NCBI RefSeq assembly: GCF_032854445.1
Contig: NC_088307.1
Span: 15,948,017-16,012,016, forward strand
Length of the DNA stretch: 64,000 nt
DNA from: Liolophura sinensis
Taxonomy: Eukaryota; Mollusca; Polyplacophora; Chitonida; Chitonidae
Direction of reading: 5' to 3'
The notes under the pieces were generated by a model. That model was given only the letters and a program-made list of their open reading frames with translations, searched no databases and was not told where the DNA came from. Each line of letters opens with the position of its first letter. Position 1 is the stretch's first letter. Shown here piece after piece: positions 1 to 12,800 of this stretch. Both the position numbers and the translations under genes were made by a program.

Positions 1-680
1 AAGTCACAGATTATTCTCAGATAATAAGGGACAGTAATCGTTTGGAGGGAGACATATTTTCTGAGAATAACTGTGAAACAAACAGCTGACACACACCTTG
101 TTAGACTGCCGAAAACGACATCCCTCGTGCCGCTTGCCTCGTGTACATACAAGGCTCATTCCGTGAGTAGACGGTGAGTAACCAATTACATGACAGTCTG
201 TCAAACATTCATTGTCTAATACAAAAACCAGGCTAGATTGCTCGTCCATTTATTCATCAATTGTTGTGCAACGATTAAGACAAAATTTACAAAAAGTGAC
301 AGAAAGGTTTCTATTGTTTGCCAACAATGGTCTGGACAGGTGACCAAGGAACTATTATGAAAGAAACATCAGCTATAAACCTCGTCAGCCTTATCTGGAT
401 TTAAACAATCAACTGGTGAAATCGACATTTGCTCGTGTCACTTGACTAGTGTTAGACATACATCTTCAATTAATCAACGTAGCAATTTCCGACATCATCT
501 ACCTTGATTTACTGAGCCATATTAACTCTTCAAAACACGTTCCTTCATAAATATGCATGATTCACGGCGCAATCAGGTTCCACTTTACAAAGGTCAACTG
601 GCACCTGAGTTATTCACACTAACAGGATGTTCAAAACAACAACATGCATGGGTTGTGACAGTAGTGAGAAGTATGTGATG
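1..680. other. Intergenic DNA with one half of a diverged duplication
   Basis: No recognisable gene. A short open frame on the minus strand (249-4, 81 codons, seven or more Cys) has no family signature and could be a chance frame or an exon fragment running off the window. The stretch around 330-470 resembles 2375-2520 (shared words such as GAAATCGACATT and TATAAACCT in the same order), so the two appear to be old copies of one dispersed repeat. Confidence 0.4.
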
Positions 681-824
681 TATGGAATACATTTATCGCA
701 CACTAGACATAGAAGTGCTAGCACAACAAACTCCCTGCACATCGGTGTATTGGGGTTATCCTGATGTGGCATTTGTCAGAAAATGTCCATATCTCTATCT
801 GACTGTATCTTTGTTTCTATTTTA

Positions 825-973
825 TTTATTTATTTATTTGATTTGTGTTTTTTTCGCCGTACTCAAGAATATTTCACTTATACAACGGCGGCCAGCATTA
901 TGGCGGGTGGAAACCGGGCAGAGCCCGGGGGAAACCCACGACCATCCGCAGGTTGCTGGAAGACCTTCCCATG
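825..973 (-). mobile_element. SINE family 1, 5'-truncated copy
   Basis: Reverse-oriented copy: an AT-rich TTTATTTATTTG tail, then the core (CGCCGTACTCAAGAATATTT, CGGCGGCCAGCATTATGG, CCGGGCAGAGCCCGG, CATCCGCAGGTTGCTGG). It stops before the tRNA-like head. It is flanked by a perfect 12-bp target-site duplication, GTTTCTATTTTA (813-824 and 974-985), which shows retroposition and fixes both ends. Confidence 0.9.
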
Positions 974-1333
974 GTTTCTATTTTAGGCAGCATAACAACC
1001 AACCAATCAAAATACTCCTCACAACACATAGAGTATGCAGGCTATGTCAACTATACGCTAATTAAATCTATTTTAATTATATGGCATTATGGCATGGACA
1101 AGAACGTGCAGAACTTTCTACTTACTAACGCAGATTATGATACAAAACTAGTCTTGTTTGTTTCACATTTTTGGAAATTTCCGATCTCAGTGTCAAGTTA
1201 ACCATAACAAAAAGTTTATGTTTTGTACTCATTATATTTCTTTAGCTCTCCAATGATACGACGTATGATTTTTTTTTTAAAAATCACAGGTTGGGTGCTC
1301 TCCATTATTACATGAGTTGTTTTACATGATAGT

Positions 1334-1443
1334 CGTGGGTTTCCCCCGGGCTCTGCCCGGTTTCCTCCCACCTTAATGCTGGCCGCCGTCGTATTAGTGA
1401 AATATTCTTGAGTACGGCGTAAAACACCAATCAAATAAATAAA
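1334..1443 (+). mobile_element. SINE family 1, 5'-truncated copy
   Basis: Plus-oriented fragment from the GC-rich core to the AAATAAATAAA tail. A perfect 14-bp duplication, TTTTACATGATAGT, sits at 1320-1333 and 1444-1457. The core differs little from other copies in the window, which suggests a fairly recent insertion. Confidence 0.9.
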
Positions 1444-1565
1444 TTTTACATGATAGTTCATACAGGAATATAAGAAATACACAGAGATTTAGATAGTTTA
1501 GTCCATGCCATTGTCTTTGAACACAATGAGACTAATCATAATTTCTGGTGGTTTTATATATGTTG

Positions 1566-1724
1566 GACCGTACGTGGGAAGGTTCTGTCAACAACCTGCG
1601 GATGGTCGTGGGTTTCCGCCGGGCTCTACCCAGTTTCCTCCCCCCATAAATTCCATTATGATGTGAAATAAGTGAAATATTCCTGAGTACAGCGTAAAAC
1701 ACAAATCAAATCAATGAAATCAAA
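1566..1724 (+). mobile_element. SINE family 1, 5'-truncated and diverged copy
   Basis: Starts in the ACGTGGGAAGG segment just after the tRNA-like head and ends in a degenerate A-rich tail. An 11-bp duplication TATATATGTTG flanks it (1555-1565, 1725-1735). It carries more substitutions than its neighbour at 1334, so it is probably older. Confidence 0.85.
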
Positions 1725-1735
1725 TATATATGTTG

Positions 1736-3979
1736 CATATATTCTCTGTTCGATAACGATTTGAGCCTTCCACTGTTGGGCTAAACCAGAATATGAAGAC
1801 AGAATACTGTCCCCAAGGTGAAATCTGCCATCGATGATCAACTTGACATATGTACACCTTCAGAAGGTGTGGGACTTCTTGGAATTCTTGTAGACCAAAG
1901 CGTAACAGTGGCATAAACTAGATGGGCATGTAATGTATACCAGATCTATAGAACAGTGGTCCCCAGTTTTATGTTGAGGCCGAGAGCTCTGCGAATTTGC
2001 AAAGGTCTCCAAGACAAAAGATATTAAAATTCCCACTGAAAGTCATTTTAAATGTTATTTTTAAATTATATCAAAGCATCGACGGCTCTTTCATTCATTT
2101 CATATTACCGTTTTCGTTTCGCTCACGCTGAGTCAAATGAAAGCTCTGGCCGAATATTTGGTGCTGAAAACACCTTTTGTTAGCACTGGTTTATTATACC
2201 AAACTCCAGAAAGGAATACATTTGGCTTGTATATGACCAAAGTGTTCAGGTCTTACTACGGGCATCAGACATATCAATTTGAGACCAAACTCTCCTGGCA
2301 GTTAGTGAAACACTCATTGTTTAATATCGAGTAGATACAGCAAAGAATCGTCACGCAATGGTTTTAAGAAAAGGCCCCAGATCATATCCAGGACAACAAG
2401 GAAACAATTTCTTTTGTGTGACAGAAAAACATCAGGTATAAACCTTGCAACCTTGTTTGGATAAACAACTGACTGCTGAAATCGACATTAGATGTGTCAC
2501 ATGCCTCGTATTTATATCAGGTTCATTCTCTCAGAAGATAGTATGTAGAAACCGTGTTCACAGCCTGCTCGACAAGCCTAGCTCCAATCGTTCTTGTCCC
2601 TGGTAACATCAACAAGCCCAACTCTGCCTTCCAGCAGAGAGGAAACGCAAAACCCGAAACAGTGTTTATGTTCGGTCGGATTTAAATGAAGGTGAACTAC
2701 GCTATACCGTTTATATAACGCGCAACGATTAGCCTATAGGCGTATAATATAGTCATGTATTGTTACTGGGTACACCGATAAATAAATATTGGATCCAGGG
2801 ATTTTGTAGGCTCCTTTCATCAATCAAAACGCAGAAAAACCTGAAAATATTATGTTCAAATGCAGTCTTTGCCTTGATTATTATTTTTTGTGTGTGACTG
2901 TTTTTTTTTTTTTGTTTTTTTTTGGAGGGTCCTACTGATATGTCGTACTGATACACAGAGACCATGTATCCTTCCCTGTCATATTAATTCATTTTCTTTC
3001 GATACACATTTTAAATCTTTGACCATGCAGTTATTAAAAGAAATCACCTCACTGAAAGATATGATCAGTTGTCTTTCCCTGAGTTCGCATTGGAGAGCTA
3101 TTTACATGTATTGTTACGCAATCGTAACAAGGGGCAGAACTGTTCGATGCAAAATCATATAAATGCTACAGTTACCTCCCCTGGTTTATACACCCTCCAG
3201 CGTACAGAGTCGGACGCGTTTAACATAGTCCTAACGGAGAGCTTTTACCAAGAAATCGGATGTGAACTTTTAATATTGGGAAAGGTTTACTTCACTGCCA
3301 ATCGGGCGTCAATAGTGAACCTTTTAATATTGTAATATACTAGTAACCTTCCGACCAACAAGCCGGTGGAACGAAATTACGAGCCAAAACTTACGTGTCA
3401 TGATCGGCAAAAGTTTCCCCCAACCTGACCATTATCACACTAGTGAAACACCAATTCAAATAAATGAATTAATATATTAATTAATTACACATAACGGAAA
3501 TAAAACATCGAGAAATTTTGAGAGATTTATTTACACAGGTTAATAAACATTTACAAGGGTTGCCATTTTGTGGGTCCAGGCTTACTGAATAAAGTGTTCT
3601 CAAGCTGGAAGTGTTTTCAGGATAAAACGTCAATCCATACAGGCCTACTGTGCATCACACTGCCATTCACTCTAATAAATGGGATTGGCTGGAAGGGAAA
3701 AAACTGAACATAGGCCTACAGCTATACAGGTTTTCAAAATTGTAAAGTTGTCCACATTTCTTCACACACGTGACTGTTTTAATGGACACGCCTACCTCAC
3801 ATCTCAGCTTTCCTACAAACAAGAATAATTTAACAGCCAGCACGGAACGGCCATCAGATGCATACATTTATGAACTCATCATCAATCAACATGAGTCTAC
3901 TTTCGGAACACATAAGTATTTCATAATAAATGCCCAGGTTCTAATCCGACACATTATTTTTACAATTATCTCATAATGC
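1736..3979. other. Intergenic DNA without a recognisable gene
   Basis: No coding exon could be supported. Contents: a diverged partner (about 2375-2520) of the repeat at 330-470, T-rich runs near 2900-2930, and a possible old SINE tail near 3440-3480. Short open frames here show no conserved motif. Confidence 0.4.
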
Positions 3980-6262
3980 TCTCATTCTCATCACAAACAT
4001 TATTCTTTTAAACAAACAACAAAACTACTACACAATACCCTTGTTCTCATTACAAACATTATTCTTTTCAAACAAACAACACATCTCACAATACCCTTGT
4101 TCTCATCACAAACATTATTCTTTTTAAATAAACAACACAACTACCTCACAATACCCTTGTTCTCATCACAAACATTATTCTTTTCAAACAAACAACACAA
4201 CTACCTCAATACCCTTGTTCTCATCATACAAACAACATAACTACCTCATAATACCCTTGTTCTCATCACAAACATTATTTGTTTTCAAACAAACAACACA
4301 ACTACCACACAATACCCACACACTCTCATCACAAACATTATTCTTTTCAAACAAACAAACACAACTACCTCACAATACCCTTGCTCTCATTACAAACATT
4401 ATTCTTTTTAAACAAACACAACTACCTCATAATACCCTTGTTCTCATCACAAACATTATTCTTTTCAAACAAACAACACAACTACCTCACATTACCCTTG
4501 TTCTCATCACAAACATTATTCTTTTCAAACAAACACAACACAACTACCACACAATACCCTTGTTCTCATCACAAACATTATTCTTTTCAAACAAACACAA
4601 CTACCTCACAATACCCTTGTTCTCATCACAAACATTATTTTTTTAAACAAACACAACTACCTCATAATACCCTTGTTCTCATCACAAACATTATTCTTTT
4701 CAAACAAACACAACTACCTCATAATACCCTTGTTCTCATCACAAACATTATTTGTTTTCAAACAAACAACACAACTACCTCACAATACCCTTGTTCTCAT
4801 CATACAAACAACACAACTACCTCATAATACCCTTGTTCTCATCACAAACATTATTTTTTTAAACAAACAACACAACTACCTCATAATACCCTTGTTTTCA
4901 TCACAAACATTATTTGTTTTCAAACAAACAACACAACTACCACACAATACCCTTGTTCTCATCACAAACATTATTCTTTTCAAACAAACAAACACAACTA
5001 CCTCACAATACCCCTGCTCTCATTACAAACATTATTCTTTTTAAACAAACAACACAACTACCTCATAATACCCTTGTTCTCATCACAAACATTATTCTTT
5101 TCAAACAAACAACACAACTACCTCACATTACCCTTGTTCTCATCACAAACATTATTTGTTTTCAAACAAACAACACAACTACCACACAATACCCTTGTTC
5201 TCATCACAAACATTATTCTTTTCAAACAAAAAACACAACTACCACACAATACCCTTGTTCTCATCACAAACATTATTCTTTTCAAACAAACAAACACAAC
5301 TACCTCACAATACCCTTGTTCTCATCACAAACATTATTCTTTTCAAACAAACACAACTACCTCACAATACCCTTGTTCTCATCACAAACATTATTTTTTT
5401 AAACAAACACAACTACCTCATAATACCCTTGTTCTCATCACAAACATTATTCTTTTCAAACAAACACAACTACCTCATAATACCCTTGTTCTCATCACAA
5501 ACATTATTTGTTTTCAAACAAACAACACAACTACCTCACAATACCCTTGTTCTCATCATACAAACAACACAACTACCTCATAATACCCTTGTTCTCATCA
5601 CAAACATTATTTTTTTAAACAAACAACACAACTACCTCATAATACCCTTGTTCTCATCACAAACATTATTTGTTTTCAAACAAACAACACAACTACCACA
5701 CAATACCCTTGTTCTCATCACAAACATTATTCTTTTCAAACAAACAAACACAACTACCTCACAATACCCCTGCTCTCATTACAAACATTATTCTTTTTAA
5801 ACAAACAACACAACTACCTCATAATACCCTTGTTCTCATCACAAACATTATTCTTTTCAAACAAACAACACAACTACCTCACATTACCCTTGTTCTCATC
5901 ACAAACATTATTTGTTTTCAAACAAACAACACAACTACCACACAATACCCTTGTTCTCATCACAAACATTATTCTTTTCAAACAAAAAACACAACTACCA
6001 CACAATACCCTTGTTCTCATCACAAACATTATTCTTTTCAAACAAACAAACACAACTACCTCACAATACCCTTGTTCTCATCACAAACATTATTCTTTTC
6101 AAACAAAAAACACAACTACCTCACATTACCCTTGTTCTCATCACAAACATTATTTGTTTTCAAACAAACAAACACAACTACCTCACAATACCCTTGTTCT
6201 CATCACAAACATTATTTTTTTTAAACAAACAACACAACTACCTCACAATACCCTTGTTCTCA
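3980..6262. repeat. Satellite of ~60-bp monomers with 757-bp higher-order period
   Basis: About 38 head-to-tail monomers of roughly 55-63 bp built from TTGTTCTCATCACAAACATT, ATTCTTTTCAAACAAAC and ACACAACTACCTCACAATAC segments. Monomers differ by small indels (CAAACAAACAAAC, CAAAAAAC, TTTTTTTAAAC). A block near 4560-5340 recurs at about 5320-6100 with the same order of variants, offset near 757 bp: CATACAAACAACACAAC at 4801 and 5557, and CCCCTGCTCTCATTAC at 5009 and 5767. The array is 0.6 kb past the UBAC1 stop codon. All long open frames in it are by-products of the repeat. Confidence 0.97.
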
Positions 6263-6270
6263 GCATACAA

Positions 6271-6328
6271 TTTATTTTGTACATGCTTCTATCAGCCCTG
6301 CTGAGGTGCAGTATAACTTTAATTTATT
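6271..6328 (-). terminator. Candidate UBAC1 polyadenylation signals
   Basis: Two AATAAA hexamers on the minus strand (TTTATT at 6271-6276 and 6323-6328) lie 540-600 nt past the UBAC1 stop codon, between the 3'UTR SINE and the satellite. They are the nearest candidate cleavage signals. Usage is inferred. Confidence 0.4.
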
Positions 6329-6485
6329 TTCAATCTACACATGCATCAAAATTACGTCTGATATCATCTGATATGCCATGACAGGGTCTGAGCCAGATAT
6401 GTCAGCATGTCAGCATGTCAGTAACATATTATCATAGGAACCCTCGTACCTTTAACATGCAAAATGTGTCATTTGAAATAGTTCT

Positions 6486-6626
6486 ACAAGAATATTTCAC
6501 TACAAGAATATTTCACTTATACGACGGCGGCCAGCATTATGGTGGGAGGAAACCGGGCACAGCCCGGGGGAAAGCCACGACCATCCGCAGGTTGCTGGCA
6601 GACCTTCCCACGTACGGCCAGAGAAG
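6486..6626 (-). mobile_element. SINE family 1 copy in UBAC1 3' flank or 3'UTR
   Basis: Reverse-oriented core from AAGAATATTTCACTT to ACGTACGGCCAGAGAAG, without the AT tail. The words CAAGAATATTTCACT occur twice in tandem (6487 and 6503), a local slip duplication at the truncated end. If UBAC1 transcripts end near 6271-6328, this copy is in the 3'UTR. Confidence 0.8.
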
Positions 6627-6870
6627 AGGCATGTGTCAAAAGGCCTGTGTACAAGGGATACACATCACAAACTACAGGAAAAGCGGTTGTGAAGCCAAGC
6701 GGTTGTGAAGCCAAACTGTTGTTCAATCCTGTATCCGGATCACACTGTCGCATTGGCATTAAGTGCACCAGTGATCATTTGTTTAAAAGTTATTCTCAGC
6801 ATGATCAATTCTGATTATCTGCATTTTTCATAGCCTCATCCTCAGGATCGCTGTCACATATATCCTGCTA

Positions 6871-9800
6871 TCATCTGCTCACGGGTACTGAGTTAGCCTG
6901 GGATTTGTTAGAGTTCTTCTCGGCATGGTAAATTCTGGATATTTGCACAAGCATGGGTCCTGTTTCTGGGTCACTTAACCACTGACTCGTGCTGAATGGG
7001 TTATCCAACATCTGCAGGAAGGCTACAGCCAGAAAAAATATTTCACACAAAGATTGTTTAATAAACAGATGTAGGAACCAAGACACACTATGATGCTGAA
7101 AAAGTTGCACATACTCACTGACAGCCCGTCCCAACATGACTTAACCAAATGTACATGTAAATGTCTTGGTATACATGAAAAGAACCCTACTTGTCAGAGA
7201 GAGCTTCATTTAGAAACTTATGAAATAAACTTTTCTTCCCTCCAAGTGAATCAATGAAATGTTCTGCTGTGATAATGATCAATCCAAGAATCCCTATGTC
7301 TGTTCATTACAAATATCTGCTTAGTTCAATTTCACTTATTTATTGCCTGTGGTTTTAATGATACAGAAATGATGACAGAGTTCAGGCTTATACAAAGTGG
7401 AGGAAACCCTGCAGAGCCTGGGGTTAGGCAGCACCCGTCACAAGGTACTCGTCAGACAAGGTACTCGTCAGACAAGGTACTAGTCAGACAAGGATTCAAA
7501 CCCACAATCTCAGGCAGTAATTTCCTGCTGTGTTTTCCTGAATCACTGTCGTGATCACCCCAGTCAAAATTTCTCTGCATAAGTACCTGTACAAATATTT
7601 TCTATTTTAACACAAATTTGGCCATTCCTAAACAATCTTCACTGAGGGTAATCCTCCTTAAAAAAAAGGTTAGGCTGGTAGGTACAGAGTTTTTATTTTA
7701 AAAAAATATAGGATTTTTAAAGTACTTAACACTGGGATAAAAAGAAAAAAGACAAAATCCGTCAAGAGCCTGATAAACAGGGCCATCTTTAGAAGGTCGG
7801 TCGGGTGACCCTCAAGGAACATACATTGTATATTTAGTGCTGGCTTCATTGTAAAACAAATCAGATGTCTCACCCAGTAAACTGCGTGGGTTGTTCAGTC
7901 CTAGCTGTACTGTGGGGTTGGCCATGATGGCCTGGTATATAGGTCCACTTGTGTCCAGTCCCTGATCCAGGTCATCCGGTACAGGTCGGGTCTCACTCAG
8001 TAACCAGTCACACTAGTAGACAAATATCAACAGTAAACAGTGAGTTGGTGGACAAATGTAAATAATAAATCACTCTGTGAGACTAATGAGCAACAATATA
8101 GTATTAATTTAATTAGTGTTTTACACCGCATTCAAGAATATTTCACTTATACAACTAAGGCCAGCATCATGGTGGAAGGAATCTGGGCAGAGCCTGGGGA
8201 ATCCCGCAGCCATCTGCATGTTGCTGGCAGACCTTCCCAGCATGAGCTGGACTTGAACTCATAGCGACCGCATTGGTTAGAGACTCCTCGGTCATCGCAC
8301 TGTGCTGGCATGTTAAGCATGGAGGCAATGGAGGCCCAAACAGTATAATACAGCATGTGCACAGCCATGCTGTCTCATCACAGAACTGTACTATTCTGAA
8401 CTGTTCCCAAATCTTGAGCATGACTAACCACGGCGGCCATGGAGGCCCAGACAGTATTATACAGCATGTGCACAGCCATGATGTCACATCACAGAACTGT
8501 ACTATCCTGAAATGTTCCCAAATCTTCAGCATGACTAACCACGGAGGCCATGGAGGCCATGCTGTGACATCACAGAACTGTACTATCTGAATTGTTCCCA
8601 AATCTTGAGCATGACTAACCAATGAATCAATCAGTCAATCAGAAATATCCAATAGATGGTAAGAACTGTTCATCAGCTGCTCAATACAGTTCTCACTTCG
8701 TTGTGTGTACTGGGAAGTGATTAACACAGTTTGCTTTACATACCACAGCATACCATATTTCTGAACAGTAATGACACAGCATTAAATGTGAACCAGAAGT
8801 TTTCTTGTGTAGTGTGAACAAGATAGGAACAATAAAAACGTCATATTGTGAGGTAGATACTGAGAATGTCCAGCCACAGCCACATTGTGTAAGATTATCA
8901 CAGTATTCCTTTACACTGTCATGACTGAAAACATATATGACAACGTTTGCCTTACATACATGCATAACAATCATCAATTCTTTACAGAGTTATCCCCCCT
9001 TACCGCCGCATCCTGATTGTTTCCAGACACACGTAAGGCATCAATAGCCTCTTTCTCATCAAAGCCCATCTCCACTAGGTTCTGTAAAGACTGGAACAAT
9101 ATGATTTTCCTTTCAACCACTGACTGACACTCCTAACTGACAGTGATCCATAATAAACCACACCCACATGTACATTTAGTAATGTTAGATTAATATAAAA
9201 TGTGCGTGTACACAAACATCTAACAGACCCTTTGGGCAAAGCCAAAGCATCATTTCAAACAAATAAATTTATTTAAGATGAAATACATGTAATTACAAAA
9301 TGACTACTTACAAAAAGAGACTTAGAATTAGACCAATCACAAAGAATTATCAGTCAAAAGTCCAAATTTAAAAGGTTTATTACATGCAAAGTGATTTCAA
9401 ATTAAATGTACCACAGCAGGAAATTTTCTGACCGCAAGGAATATTAATAAAGAATTAATCTTTGGCCAAACTCTAATAAAAAAATAACTGATTTTATATT
9501 AGGAGGAGGTGATTACATGCAAGTCCAGCATAGCTTTATAATACACATTTCTAAAATGAACAGAAAACTGTGCCAGATTCTAAAAGGCAGCATACCCTGG
9601 AATTAGGTTTGAACTCTCTCCTGCGGAAGGCCCTGAAGTTCTCCAGCAGTTTGTTGACGTGTGAGGGCTCCCCTTCTGCTGGGTCTGATCCTCCCACAGC
9701 TCCTTCCTGTGGTCACACACAAACAGCATTTATAAGTACACAGTTTGTGTGATCAGGGACTGCACACTGCACACACAACAAATGTGGCACTGGAAAATCA

Positions 9801-12800
9801 AATGCACCCAGCAATATTTCAGCATTTTAGAATTTTATCATGTCATTGTCAAGAATACTGATGATGGCAAAGTAAAATGCTGAAATACTGACTGAGTGTA
9901 AAAATGTTTTTTTTTTTTTTTTTGGGTGCAGGAGGTGGGGGGGGGGGGTCATGCAGAAGCCAATTTTCAGTGGAACAACTGGGCAATAGAGGACACAGAA
10001 TTATAGTGATTAGAGCATCTGAACTTCATCATGATCCCAAGCTGCAGTTTTGCAGTAATTCTTAGAGCTTAAACAACGATCAAAACTGCTTTCAGAAACT
10101 CCTACTCAGTACACGTATAAAGGGTATATCGTAAATGTTTTTGAACCAAAACCAAGTGTGAAGACAACAAATGATTTCTGATGGAAGGACCCTTACCTTC
10201 CATTAAATTGAAACAAAGCAAAGTAGCCAAACGTTATAAATACATAAAAATACTATGGTTTATTATTATTATTTTTTTTTTTTTTAGATTTTTTTAAGAG
10301 AGTTAAAAGCACTCTAATGTTTGATTTCTACAGTGAACTTTACAAATTATATATGACTTTTTATTGTTCATATCTCCTTAACATCGTACAGAGTTTTCTT
10401 CCATTCTAAACACAGACTTTCATGTTGAAATAGCTCTTATTACTCATGAGTAAGATTTCTTAAAGAACCTTCTAAAAAAATTCGCTTCAAGATGAACGTA
10501 AAGAAAACTGTGTAATTTGCAACTGGCAGTATGGTCCGTAAAAACTCATCATTTTACCACAGTTAGGGGAAAACTTACAGACCAACAGTTTGCAATGGCC
10601 TTTCTGCTGGTGTTTATTCATTTTTAGGAGGTATTTTCCTTTATTTATTTACATGAGATTACTGAATCTGCGGTGGTTTTAAAATGGAGGCACTGATGCA
10701 GTGGATCCTCACCCTACTCCCCCTGGCCTTGCACCATTTCCTGCTCCCACACACGATTGCCTCGCATCCAGTGAAACATAATTAAGACAATGTTACACAA
10801 ACAATTATATAAATGGATCACTAACAAACTACATATGTAGCCAGCTAACCTACAATGTACCCAGGAAACATTGCTTTACATATAATGTACATTTAACTAG
10901 TGAGGAAATTCATTGCATGTTGTTGTAACTAGTGAGGAAATTCATTGCATGTTGTTGTAACTAGTGAGGAAATTCATTGCATGTTGTTGTAACTAGTGAG
11001 GAAATTCATTGCATGTTGTTGTAACTAGTGAGGAAATTCATGGCATGTTGTTGTAACCAGTGAGGAAATTCATGGCATGTTGTTGTAACTAGTGAGGAAA
11101 TTCATTGCATGTTGTTGTAACTAGTGAGGAAATTCATGGCATGTTGTTGTAACTAGTGAGGAAATTCATGGCATGTTGTTGTAACTAGTGAGGAAATTCA
11201 TGGCATGTTGTTGTAACTAGTGAGGAAATTCACTGCATGTTGTTATCTGTTCAGACCTATGAATCAAGGCCACGTGCTCCTCGTTACCTCTGACACAGGC
11301 TCCTGTTCTTCTGTAGACACTGTGACTTCTGTGTCTGGGTCAGACTCATGCTGGAACAACCACTCCATAGCCTCCATCACATTCATCCTGAAAACACAGG
11401 TATACAGCTCTGTAATCTATACCTTCACAATCAGATGAAGAACAGCACAAACAACCACTCCATAGCTTCCATCACATTCATCCTGAAAACACAGGTATAC
11501 AGCTCTGTAATCTATACCTTCACAATCAGATGAAGAACAGCACAAACAACAACTCCATAGCTTCCATCACATTCATCCTGAAAACACAGGTATACAGCTC
11601 TGTAATCTATACCTTCACAATCAGATGAAGAACAGCACAAACAACCACTCCATAGCCTCCATCACATTCATCCTGAAAACACAGGTATACAGCTCTGTAA
11701 TCTATACCTCCACAATCAGATGAAGAACAGCACAAACAACCACTCCATAGCCTCCATCACATTCATCCTGAAAACACAGGTATACGGCTCTATAATCTAT
11801 ATACCTCCACAATCAGATGAAGAACAGCACAAATAACCACTCCATTGCCTCCATCACATTCATCCTGAAAACACACAAGTACACAGCTCTGTAATCTATA
11901 CCTCCACAATCAGATGAAGAACAGCACAAACAACCACTCCATAGCCTCCATCACATTCATCCTGAAAACACGGATATACAGCTCTGTAATCTATACCTCC
12001 ACAATCAGATGAAGAACAGCACAAACAACAACTCCATAGCCTCCATCACATTCATCCTAAAACACAGGTATACAGCTCTATAATCTATACCTCCACAATC
12101 AGATGAAGAACAGCACAAACAACAGCTCCATAGCCTCCATCACATTCATCCTAAAACACACAAGTACACAGCTCTGTAATCTATACCTCCACAATCAGAT
12201 GAAGAACAGCACAAACAACCACTCCATAGCCTCCATCACATTCACCCTGAAAACACAGGTATACAGCTCTGTAATCTATACCTCCACAATCAGATGAAGA
12301 ACAGCACAAACAACCACTCCATAGCCTACATCACATTCATCCTAAAACACACAGGTACACAGCTCTGTAATCTATACCTCCACAATCAGATGAAGAACAG
12401 CACAAACAACCACTCCATAGCCTACATCACATTCATCCTAAAACACACAGGTACACAGCTCTGTAATCTATACCTCCACAATCAGATGAAGAACAGCACA
12501 AACAACCACTCCATAGCCTACATCACATTCATCCTAAAACACACAAGTACACAGCTCTGTAATCTATACCTCCACAATCAGATGAAGAACAGCACAAACA
12601 ACCACTCCATAGCCTCCATCACATTCACCCTGAAAACACAGGAATACAGCTCTGTAATCTATACCTCCACAATCAGATGAAGAACAGCACAAACAACAAC
12701 TCCATAGCCTCCATCACATTCATCTTGAAAACACAGGTATACAGCTCTATAATCTATACCTCCACAATCAGATGAAGAACAGCACAAACAACAACTCCAT

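Noticed and set aside
4215-6381. Several 120-214-codon frames
   Set aside because: They lie entirely within the ~60-bp satellite and translate to repeated Thr/His/Ser/Phe words in shifting frames.
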